A DNA stretch of 5,477 nt from positions 1 to 5,477 of the forward strand of contig DOEX01000270.1 of the NCBI GenBank assembly GCA_003532515.1, given 5' to 3'. The notes below the pieces were generated by a model. It was not told where the DNA came from. It saw nothing but the letters and a program-made list of their open reading frames with translations, and searched no databases. Each line of letters opens with the position of its first letter. Position 1 is the first letter of the stretch. Made by a program: the position numbers and the translations under genes. Origin of the DNA: Anaerolineaceae bacterium (lineage in GTDB: Bacteria > Chloroflexota > Anaerolineae > Anaerolineales > Anaerolineaceae). Shown piece by piece: positions 1 through 5,477 of the stretch.

Positions 1-25
1 GGTCATCCGGTCAACCCTGTTATGA
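1..25 (+). CDS. 3' tail of an upstream gene (partial, identity unknown)
   Basis: Reading from base 2 gives seven sense codons (V-I-R-S-T-L-L) and a TGA at 23-25 that overlaps the mreC ATG at 22-24 as ATGA. The same ATGA arrangement occurs at the mreD/mrdA junction in this window. This makes it likely that a co-transcribed gene ends here and that mreC is translated by coupling to it. By usual gene order the gene could be mreB, but seven codons cannot identify it. The alternative is that this frame is not coding. Confidence 0.4.
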
Positions 26-861
26 ATACAAAACTTTTTACACCAAAAAATTTGCGCAACCTGATCATCATGCTGGTTGTTGCGGGGGTTCTTTTTTTAG
101 CTGTGTCGGGCTACCTGACGCCTGTATTTAGCTTCTCGGTCAACCCGCTCATTTCTGCGCAAAGCTGGCTCTCTCAACGTTATCTCGCTTTCAGCGATTT
201 CTTTAATTCGCCGCGCGATATGGCAACATTAAGGGCTGAAAATGCCCAGTTGGAAAGTGAAGTAGCTATGCTTCAGACTGAAATTGTTGCGTTGCAAGAG
301 AACCTGGCTCAATCTGATATCCTCTACACCTTGCTCGATTTCGCTCGATCTAACCCAGAACACGAATATGTGGCTGCGACTGTAATTGGACGGGAGATCA
401 GCCCATTTCTTCAGTACATCATCATCGATAAAGGCAGCAATGATGGGCTTCGCCATGGCATGCCTGTGGTCACTCAGCAAGGTCTGGTTGGTCGTATCGA
501 TGCACTGATATCTGATGCTGCCAGAATTCAATTAATTACCGATGCAAATTCAACCGTTAATGTCAAGCTCCAGACTGCTGGAGTGGAAGGACTGGTGCGT
601 GGCTCCGTGACCGGTGAAATTACACTGGATATGGTGCCGGTTGACACGATAGTTCAAATCGGCGATATTCTTATGACTTCCGGTTTGGGCGGAACATATC
701 CACCCAACATCTTTGTTGGGCAGGTCCTCACCATGCAATCCAAGCAAAATGTCCTTTTTCAAACAGGCTCAGTTCAACCTGTGGTGGATTTTTTAAACCT
801 GAGTGCAGTTTTGGTCATAACTAATTTCGACTCAGTGGACATTTCTCCGCTGGTTCCATGA
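22..861 (+). CDS. mreC: Rod shape-determining protein MreC
   Basis: MreC is a bitopic scaffold of the elongasome. It links cytoplasmic MreB filaments to PBP2 and RodA and is thought to activate PBP2 by binding its N-terminal domain. The 279-residue product has a short cytoplasmic tail, one membrane segment at about residues 13-32 and a coiled coil at about 65-100 (heptad-like, Leu/Glu-rich). The two-lobed beta domain typical of MreC follows. Family landmarks are DKGSNDGLRHGMPVV (136-150), GLVGRI (154-159) and GDILMTSGLGG with a following FVGQV (214-235). The length is normal for the family. The ATG at 22 is chosen because it overlaps a TGA in another frame as ATGA. The mreC frame stays open to the left edge and no Shine-Dalgarno sequence is visible, so a start outside the window cannot be formally excluded. 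mreD follows after 7 nt. Function is assigned by family resemblance. Confidence 0.95.
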   Translation: MNTKLFTPKNLRNLIIMLVVAGVLFLAVSGYLTPVFSFSVNPLISAQSWLSQRYLAFSDFFNSPRDMATLRAENAQLESEVAMLQTEIVALQENLAQSDILYTLLDFARSNPEHEYVAATVIGREISPFLQYIIIDKGSNDGLRHGMPVVTQQGLVGRIDALISDAARIQLITDANSTVNVKLQTAGVEGLVRGSVTGEITLDMVPVDTIVQIGDILMTSGLGGTYPPNIFVGQVLTMQSKQNVLFQTGSVQPVVDFLNLSAVLVITNFDSVDISPLVP

Positions 862-863
862 GG
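860..863 (+). promoter_or_regulatory. Weak ribosome binding site for mreD
   Basis: GAGG lies 5 nt before the mreD ATG at 869 and overlaps the mreC stop codon (859-861). An ATG at 858-860 is out of frame with mreD and meets a stop within nine codons. The 869 start is therefore preferred. Confidence 0.5.
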
Positions 864-868
864 CAGCT

Positions 869-1372
869 ATGTGGTCTTATCTGATCGGCTTTGCAGGCTT
901 TTTGCTGACCGCGATGCTTCAAATGAGCGTTTTTAGCCAATGGAAAATTCTCTCTGGAAGTGCTGACATTGTCCTGCTTTTTGTGGTTGCCTGGTGTCTG
1001 CAAGATCGCAGCAAGCGATTATGGCTGTTGGTTATCCTTATGGCAGGGTTGGCTGGATCTGTATCCGCTTTGCCAGTGTACATTCCATTTGTGGTCTATT
1101 TAATTGTTTACCGGGTCAGCAGGCTGGTCCAGTCCAGGCTTATGCAATCTCCTCTGCTCGGGATGCTTGTGCTAACTTTTGCGGCTACATTGTTACAAGT
1201 AGCGCTGAACATTGTCTACCTCTTTATTACGCGGGTTGACCTGAATTTCACAGATGCCCTGGTTGAGGTGGCTTTACCGTCTGTTTTACTAAATATGCTG
1301 CTCGCGATTCCGGTTCATGCAATTGTCCGTGAGATCGCCCTCTATGCTTTTCCGAAAGGAGTTGAAGCATGA
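869..1372 (+). CDS. mreD: Rod shape-determining protein MreD
   Basis: MreD is a small polytopic inner-membrane protein of the elongasome that partners MreC; its biochemical activity is not settled. The 167-residue product is almost entirely hydrophobic. About six membrane segments can be drawn near residues 4-23, 32-45, 50-66, 68-84, 96-121 and 132-153. The stretch GSADIVLLFVVAW (30-42) matches the family pattern of a small/Asp residue followed by a hydrophobic run ending in Ala-Trp. Length is typical (about 160-180). MreD sequences diverge quickly, so the assignment rests on topology, this motif and the position between mreC and mrdA. Its TGA overlaps the mrdA ATG by four bases (ATGA), which suggests translational coupling. 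I see no truncation or frameshift. Confidence 0.9.
   Translation: MWSYLIGFAGFLLTAMLQMSVFSQWKILSGSADIVLLFVVAWCLQDRSKRLWLLVILMAGLAGSVSALPVYIPFVVYLIVYRVSRLVQSRLMQSPLLGMLVLTFAATLLQVALNIVYLFITRVDLNFTDALVEVALPSVLLNMLLAIPVHAIVREIALYAFPKGVEA
1355..1361 (+). promoter_or_regulatory. Strong Shine-Dalgarno site for mrdA
   Basis: AAAGGAG lies 7 nt before the ATG at 1369, inside the last codons of mreD. It is the best match to the anti-Shine-Dalgarno sequence in this operon. It fixes the PBP2 start and suggests independent initiation in addition to coupling through ATGA. Confidence 0.8.
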
Positions 1373-3462
1373 ATAATCAAGAATACAAAAAACCGACCAT
1401 TGATATGGGTAGATTCCGCTGGATCTATTTGATCATCACCCTGGTGTTTATCTATTACGCTTCACAGTTGTTCAACTACCAGATCATCGAGGGTGAGACT
1501 TATGTTGCCCAGGCACAAGACAACCGTACAACCGTTATCAGCATACCGACCCAACGTGGAATGATTTATGACCGAAACGGTATAGTTTTAGCGAGAAATA
1601 CAGCTCAATACAATGTAACTGTCACACCTGCAGAATTACCTGATTCAGAAGGTGAAGTACGCGAAATATTTGACCAGCTCAGTCAACTGATCGCCATTCC
1701 AGTCAACCAAGGCGAGGTAAATGATGAAACCGCCAGTGCCTTTTCTCCTTGCTATACCGACTTGGGCATCTTTCAAATCGTGGAGATCGCCGAGAGCCTG
1801 TGGCCATTTCAACCCACACGCCTGAAATGCAACCTGAACAAAGAAACCGCCATGATCATTGAGGAAAAGAAAATGGATTGGTCTGGAATCGACATCGAAG
1901 TCGAATCGGTCCGTGAATACCCGACGGGCGAGCAAACTGCAGAAATCATAGGCTTTCTGGGACCGATTCCACAAGTGTTGCTCGATTACTACACCGACCA
2001 GGGATTTGTATCAGGTCGCGATAAGGTCGGCTACATGGGTATAGAGAACTCGATGCAGGATGTACTTGCCGGTAGTAACGGAATACGTGTGGTTGAGGTT
2101 ACAGTTGGTGGTGAAATTGTCCGGGATATCGAAGAACCGATCGAACCCGTCCCTGGTGCAGATATTCATCTCACTATTGATTATCGCTTGCAGATGGCAG
2201 CAAGGGCTGCTCTTATCGAGCAATTACGTTATTGGAATGAATTCTGGATGCGTGAACGTGGTGAGGTAATGAGCACAACCGGCACCGTTATGGGTATGAA
2301 TCCCAAGACCGGCGAACTACTTTTCCTGGTTTCCTATCCAAATTATGAAAACAACCGCATGACGCAGTTTATTCCCGGCGATTACTACGAACAACTGAGT
2401 ATCGACGAAGCCAAACCCTTGGTTAATAAAGCCATCTCTTCCGAGCTGCCGCCCGGCTCCGTTTTTAAAATGGTACCGGCATTAGGCGTGCTCAATGAGG
2501 GAATTGTGACCCCGGAACAGACCATAAGCTGTACTCCGACCATCACCTTGCGACAGCAATTTTACGAAAGCGATATTGGTACAGAGCAAAGCTACTATTG
2601 CCATGACAAAGCCGGTCATGGAGCAGTCGACTACAAACATGGTATCGGCTATTCATGCAATGTTTACTGGTACAAAACCAGTGGCGGTTACCCCGGCGAG
2701 GTTGAGGACGGAGGGCTGGGCATCTGGAATATCAGCGAGTATGGTGCTGCACTCGGTTATGGAAAAATCACCGGAATTGAACTTCCCGGCGAAGCTGATG
2801 GTCTCTTACCCAATCCTACCTGGAAACGGCTTAATCAAGGCGAAAATTGGGCTACAGGCGATACCTACCTCGCCGGTGTTGGACAAGGCTATGTTCTGGC
2901 AACTCCAGTTCAGGTGCTGAATGCCTTTTCCACGATTGTCAATGGTGGGCAACATATGCAATTGAGTATGATCGGCAAGACTGTCGATACTGATGGTAAC
3001 GTGGTGCAATCCTTTGAGCCAAAGGTTCTTTGGGATATTACCAAGGATCCTCTCATCCATACTTACGAAGGCAATAACCAGACCAGCGAAGTTAAAACTG
3101 TGGAACCGTGGGTTATTGATCTGGCTATGGAGGGGATGCAACTGGTTACCAGTCAGGAAGGTACCGCAAAGATTGAATTTGAAGGCGATGAAAACAAAAT
3201 CGCCGGCAAAACCGGTACTGCTGAGTATTGTGACGACTGGGCAAACCGCGAAGGTTTGTGTATCCCCGGATCGTGGCCATCCCATGCCTGGTTTGCTGGT
3301 TACGCACCTTATGATGACCCCGAGATCGTAGTTGTTTCTTTTATCTATAATGGTCGTGAAGGCTCAACCGTTTCTGGTCCGATCGTGCGGAAGATCATTG
3401 ATGCTTATTTCGAATTTAAAGCCATCGATGCCGAATTGGAAGGTCTGCAAACAGGTGATTAA
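1369..3462 (+). CDS. mrdA: Penicillin-binding protein 2 (elongasome class B PBP, DD-transpeptidase)
   Basis: This transpeptidase cross-links lateral-wall peptidoglycan together with RodA. The 697-residue product has a short cytoplasmic tail, one membrane anchor at about residues 17-33, a PBP-dimer/pedestal domain at about 55-260 and a transpeptidase domain at about 290-685. The pedestal carries RGMIYDRNG (63-71), YPTGEQTAEIIGFLG (184-198) and GIENSMQDVLAG (224-235). The catalytic motifs are complete: SVFK with nucleophile Ser364 and Lys367, SCN at 429-431, and KTGT at 614-617. Cys388, Cys411, His417 and Cys430 sit between the first two motifs in a pattern resembling a known PBP2 zinc site. 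Cys128, Cys154, Cys621 and Cys631 are additional extracytoplasmic cysteines. The protein is somewhat longer than E. coli PBP2 (633 residues). Position next to mreCD and rodA favours PBP2 over the division enzyme FtsI. Beta-lactams are the expected inhibitors by family. Confidence 0.95.
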   Translation: MNNQEYKKPTIDMGRFRWIYLIITLVFIYYASQLFNYQIIEGETYVAQAQDNRTTVISIPTQRGMIYDRNGIVLARNTAQYNVTVTPAELPDSEGEVREIFDQLSQLIAIPVNQGEVNDETASAFSPCYTDLGIFQIVEIAESLWPFQPTRLKCNLNKETAMIIEEKKMDWSGIDIEVESVREYPTGEQTAEIIGFLGPIPQVLLDYYTDQGFVSGRDKVGYMGIENSMQDVLAGSNGIRVVEVTVGGEIVRDIEEPIEPVPGADIHLTIDYRLQMAARAALIEQLRYWNEFWMRERGEVMSTTGTVMGMNPKTGELLFLVSYPNYENNRMTQFIPGDYYEQLSIDEAKPLVNKAISSELPPGSVFKMVPALGVLNEGIVTPEQTISCTPTITLRQQFYESDIGTEQSYYCHDKAGHGAVDYKHGIGYSCNVYWYKTSGGYPGEVEDGGLGIWNISEYGAALGYGKITGIELPGEADGLLPNPTWKRLNQGENWATGDTYLAGVGQGYVLATPVQVLNAFSTIVNGGQHMQLSMIGKTVDTDGNVVQSFEPKVLWDITKDPLIHTYEGNNQTSEVKTVEPWVIDLAMEGMQLVTSQEGTAKIEFEGDENKIAGKTGTAEYCDDWANREGLCIPGSWPSHAWFAGYAPYDDPEIVVVSFIYNGREGSTVSGPIVRKIIDAYFEFKAIDAELEGLQTGD
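3453..3458 (+). promoter_or_regulatory. Ribosome binding site for minC
   Basis: AGGTGA lies 7 nt before the ATG at 3466 and matches the 3' part of the canonical Shine-Dalgarno complement. It is within the final codons of mrdA. This supports the 3466 start, three bases after the mrdA stop. Confidence 0.55.
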
Positions 3463-3465
3463 GCG

Positions 3466-4158
3466 ATGAATAAGTTGGAATTGCTGGTCAGAGGCACTCA
3501 TGGAGGCGTGTTAATCACACTGCCTGCTGCACCTTGGTACCAGCAACGTGATTTGCTGGTCGGTCGCATCCAGACTCAGGAGCGCTTTTTCAAAGGCGGT
3601 CGGATCGCGCTGGATGTAGGATCCACAGATTGGTCTGAAGAGCAATTATTAAGGTTAATGAAAGACCTGGCGGATGAAGGTGTTTGTCTTTGGACAATTC
3701 TCAGCAGCTCAGAGAAGACCAGGCAGGCAGCTGCATACCATGGCTTTCCCACAACACTGCCAGACCCAAATAGAAAACCCAATGAATCTCATCAGGTTCC
3801 TGCCGATACAATACACGATTTGGAAAGTATGGTTTGCTTACCCAGAAGCCTGGCTCCAGGCGAGAATTTCCAGAATTATGGCGATTTGCTGGTAATTGGA
3901 GACGTTCCGCTGGATGCCAAGTTGGAAGTCACTGGTTCATTGGTTTTGTGGGGAACGCTATTCGGTTCGGTCTCTGTAAAAACTGATTCTGATCCAACGA
4001 AAAACGTCCGATTACTACGGATAGAAAACGGACACCTATTCTTCGACGCCGAAGAAGTTGAGATCCCTGCAAAACTTCGTAAACAGAATGGAATTTTGGT
4101 GTCACGAGGTGAGAACGGCATTGACATCCAAAGCCTGATTCCCCGGAGATTGTTCTAA
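3466..4158 (+). CDS. minC: Septum site-determining protein MinC (divergent FtsZ assembly inhibitor)
   Basis: MinC blocks FtsZ ring assembly away from midcell and is normally recruited to the membrane by MinD. The 230-residue product has the two expected parts. An alpha/beta N-terminal domain spans about 1-100 and includes ERFFKGGRIALDVG at 39-52, the counterpart of the family's FF-x-x-(G/A)-...-(L/I)D strand. A polar, Pro-rich linker covers about 100-122. A beta-helical C-terminal domain follows, with GDLLVIGDV (139-147) and LWGTLFGSV (161-169), the hallmark of MinC_C. The C-terminal domain is divergent. The RSGQ-type MinD-contact motif expected just before GDLLVIGDV reads RSLAPGE (127-133), and the end of the domain lacks the usual P-x-Q-L-R-I-A pattern. 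It lies between mrdA and rodA, and no minD or minE is visible. The family call is good, but whether it acts through MinD is open. Confidence 0.85.
   Translation: MNKLELLVRGTHGGVLITLPAAPWYQQRDLLVGRIQTQERFFKGGRIALDVGSTDWSEEQLLRLMKDLADEGVCLWTILSSSEKTRQAAAYHGFPTTLPDPNRKPNESHQVPADTIHDLESMVCLPRSLAPGENFQNYGDLLVIGDVPLDAKLEVTGSLVLWGTLFGSVSVKTDSDPTKNVRLLRIENGHLFFDAEEVEIPAKLRKQNGILVSRGENGIDIQSLIPRRLF
4145..4148 (+). promoter_or_regulatory. Ribosome binding site for rodA
   Basis: GGAG lies 9 nt before the rodA ATG at 4158, inside the last codons of minC. With the TAATG stop/start overlap it supports this start and suggests re-initiation by ribosomes finishing minC. Confidence 0.65.
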
Positions 4159-5297
4159 TGAATACCCGTCAGATTTGGCAGCGTTTTGATTTCCTGCTGT
4201 TTGCGGTTGTGCTGCTTTTATGCGTATTTAGTGTTGCTCTGATCAGTTCAGCTATTGCTGGCAATCCAACGCTTGCTGAACACCCTCAGCGCCAGGCAAT
4301 ATTCCTGGGCATTGGGCTGGTAGTGCTCTTTGTAGTCGCTTCTTTCGACTATCACGTTTGGACCACACTGAGTAAACCTTTTTACTTTTTTGTCGCTATC
4401 CTGCTGCTGATCGTGTTTGTCATCGGTGGCGAGCGCTTTGGTGCGGCGCGCTGGTTGGAGACCGGATTGGTTACCATTCAGCCGGCTGAGCTGTCAAAAA
4501 TTGCCATAATTTTGTCTCTGGCAAGCTATTTCTCAGCCAACATCGAACGAATTAACAATTGGCTAACGATTAGTCGCAGCCTCATTATCACGCTGGGAAT
4601 TGTCACCTGGATACTCCTGCAACCTAATCTGAGCACCAGTATTGTGATCTTTGTGATCTGGGCGGCTATGCTTTGGATTAGCGGGTTGAAGACCAGGTAC
4701 ATCCTGATTATGCTCGCAGGAGCAGCACTTTTCCTGTTGATATCCTTTGCACTCGATTTCCCTTACCTGGCAGATTACCAAAAGGCGCGGATCACCACCT
4801 TTTTACAGCCAGATGAAAACGCCAGGCATGGTGATACCTATAATGTCGAGCAGGCGCTCATCAGCATCGGTGCCGGTGGATGGTTTGGCAACGGGTATGG
4901 TCAGGGCAGCCAGGTGCAATTGCGCTTTTTGAAAATCAGGCATAACGACTTCATTTTTTCAGTCCTTGCGAATGAATTTGGTTTTGTTGGTACCGTACTT
5001 GTTGTTGCCGCTCTTGTTTTTGTCATCATCCGCTGTTTTAAGGTTGCACAGGACGCGCCGGACGCTTATGGCGCTCTCATTGCCTATGGCTTTGGAGTAT
5101 TGATGGGTTTTCAGACCATTGTCAATATTGGCGTCAATCTGCGCTTGCTGCCGGTCACTGGTCTCACTTTACCCTTTATAAGTTATGGCGGCAGCTCGCT
5201 GGTTTCGATGCTGTTGGGCATTGGTTTGGTGGAAAACGTCCACATGCGCAGCCAACCTAAGCGAAAAGGTATTCTCGATAATGTGACTGATAACTAA
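4158..5297 (+). CDS. rodA: RodA, SEDS-family peptidoglycan glycosyltransferase
   Basis: RodA polymerises lipid II into glycan strands and works as a complex with PBP2, encoded two genes upstream. The 379-residue product has about ten membrane segments (near 12-33, 46-62, 75-91, 111-127, 139-155, 157-175, 180-200, 265-292, 304-325 and 334-360), as in SEDS proteins. Family motifs are GAARWLETG (95-103) with QPAELSKI (108-115), QPNLSTSIV (155-163), HNDFIFSVL (262-270) and LPVTGLTLPFISYGGSS (331-347). Asp264 in HNDFIF aligns with the Asp shown to be essential in other RodA proteins. The acidic pair that usually follows reads Asn-Glu (272-273), so one acid is replaced. Context with mreCD and mrdA favours RodA over FtsW. 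The stop is followed directly by a second in-frame stop (TAATAG, 5295-5300). Length is normal for the family. Confidence 0.95.
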   Translation: MNTRQIWQRFDFLLFAVVLLLCVFSVALISSAIAGNPTLAEHPQRQAIFLGIGLVVLFVVASFDYHVWTTLSKPFYFFVAILLLIVFVIGGERFGAARWLETGLVTIQPAELSKIAIILSLASYFSANIERINNWLTISRSLIITLGIVTWILLQPNLSTSIVIFVIWAAMLWISGLKTRYILIMLAGAALFLLISFALDFPYLADYQKARITTFLQPDENARHGDTYNVEQALISIGAGGWFGNGYGQGSQVQLRFLKIRHNDFIFSVLANEFGFVGTVLVVAALVFVIIRCFKVAQDAPDAYGALIAYGFGVLMGFQTIVNIGVNLRLLPVTGLTLPFISYGGSSLVSMLLGIGLVENVHMRSQPKRKGILDNVTDN

Positions 5298-5300
5298 TAG

Positions 5301-5335
5301 CAGGGAACAGGGAACAGGGAACAGGGATCAGGGAA
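5301..5335 (+). repeat. Five tandem 7-bp units (CAGGGAA) behind rodA
   Basis: The unit CAGGGAA occurs at 5301-5307, 5308-5314, 5315-5321 and 5329-5335, with a one-base variant CAGGGAT at 5322-5328. The array begins three bases after the rodA stop codon. Heptanucleotide arrays of this kind are known from intergenic DNA of cyanobacteria and some other bacteria. There is no spacer and the unit is too short for CRISPR. The five GGG tracts with 4-nt loops also satisfy the consensus for an intramolecular G-quadruplex. No function is assigned. Confidence 0.9.
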
Positions 5336-5419
5336 AAGATATCGTAATTGGATAGAGTTTTATTCCCCTCTTGGGAGGCTGCTAAGAAGGCGCATTCATC
5401 TTCTCTTTCCAATAAACCC
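5336..5419. other. Intergenic stretch with no recognised gene or terminator
   Basis: No plausible protein gene lies here on either strand: there is no + strand ATG after rodA, and the minus strand offers only very short frames. A weak 5-bp hairpin (TTCCC 5363-5367 with GGGAG 5373-5377, including a G-T pair) is not followed by a T tract, so I do not call a terminator. Confidence 0.6.
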
Positions 5420-5448
5420 TTGTTAGAATCGCTGAAACTTGGTAAACT
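5420..5448 (+). promoter_or_regulatory. Sigma70-type promoter, probably for the tRNA gene at the right edge
   Basis: A -35 box TTGTTA (5420-5425, 4 of 6 to consensus) and a -10 box TAAACT (5443-5448, 4 of 6) are separated by exactly 17 bp. The -10 is preceded by TG-n (TGG at 5440-5442), an extended -10. Transcription would start near 5455, a few bases before the predicted tRNA 5' end at 5462. This short leader is usual for a tRNA gene. The boxes are imperfect, so the call leans on spacing and position. Confidence 0.6.
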
Positions 5449-5461
5449 ATTGTTTCGTTAG

Positions 5462-5477
5462 TGGGGGCTCGTCTAAT
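5462..5477 (+). tRNA. 5' end of a tRNA gene, probably tRNA-Gln (cut by window edge)
   Basis: The last 16 bases read as a tRNA start: acceptor strand TGGGGGC (positions 1-7), T8, C9, D-stem strand GTCT (10-13), then A14 and A15. T8 and A14 are near-invariant tRNA bases, and the order CGTCTAAT is typical of bacterial tRNA-Gln and tRNA-Glu. A U at position 1 favours Gln, whose first acceptor pair is often U-A. The anticodon, T arm and 3' acceptor strand are outside the window, so identity is inferred. A promoter with good spacing lies just upstream. Confidence 0.6.

Noticed and set aside
2806..3285. A 159-codon open frame on the minus strand opposite mrdA
   Set aside because: It lies wholly inside mrdA, which has complete catalytic motifs in its own frame. 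The antisense product shows no recognisable motif and has no good ribosome site, so it is a shadow frame.
1369..3462. Division-specific PBP3/FtsI instead of PBP2
   Set aside because: The gene lies next to mreCD and rodA, and the Cys/His site between SVFK and SCN resembles that of PBP2.
5301..5335. CRISPR-like array
   Set aside because: The 7-bp units are contiguous with no spacers, and no cas gene is present in the window.
5363..5377. Hairpin TTCCC/GGGAG as a rho-independent terminator for the operon
   Set aside because: The stem has only five pairs, one of them G-T, and no T tract follows.
5424..5429. TAGAAT as the -10 box of the downstream promoter
   Set aside because: It matches 5 of 6 consensus bases but has no convincing -35 at 16-18 bp. 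It would place the start more than 25 bp before the tRNA. The TTGTTA/TAAACT pair fits better.

Overview
The window holds one compact cell-elongation operon, read entirely on the + strand: mreC, mreD, mrdA (PBP2), minC and rodA. Junctions are a 7-nt gap (mreC/mreD), a 4-nt ATGA overlap (mreD/mrdA), a 3-nt gap (mrdA/minC) and a 1-nt TAATG overlap (minC/rodA). At the left edge a TGA in another frame overlaps the mreC start as ATGA. A further co-transcribed gene, plausibly mreB, therefore probably ends there, but only seven of its codons are visible.

The products form most of an elongasome. MreC and MreD are membrane scaffold proteins. PBP2 is the transpeptidase and RodA the SEDS glycosyltransferase; together they polymerise and cross-link lateral-wall peptidoglycan. 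MinC, an FtsZ antagonist, sits between the two synthases, so a division-site regulator is tied to the elongation machinery. No minD or minE is visible here. PBP2 is the most informative protein. It has an intact SVFK/SCN/KTGT active site and a Cys/Cys/Cys/His set spaced like the zinc site described in Acinetobacter PBP2. Four further extracytoplasmic cysteines could form two pairs.

After rodA (stop at 5295-5297) there are about 160 bp without a protein gene. This stretch holds five tandem 7-bp units starting three bases after the rodA stop, which also form a five-tract G-quadruplex motif. It then has an unremarkable AT-leaning stretch and a sigma70-type promoter with a 17-bp spacer and an extended -10. 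The window ends inside what looks like the 5' end of a tRNA gene, most likely tRNA-Gln.

The organism is a bacterium of medium GC that grows by lateral wall synthesis. The mrdA-minC-rodA order and details of the RodA and PBP2 sequences suggest Chloroflexota, perhaps Anaerolineae. This is a judgement from family resemblance and was not tested by a search. The five protein genes are core chromosomal functions, and no mobile element or defence system is visible.
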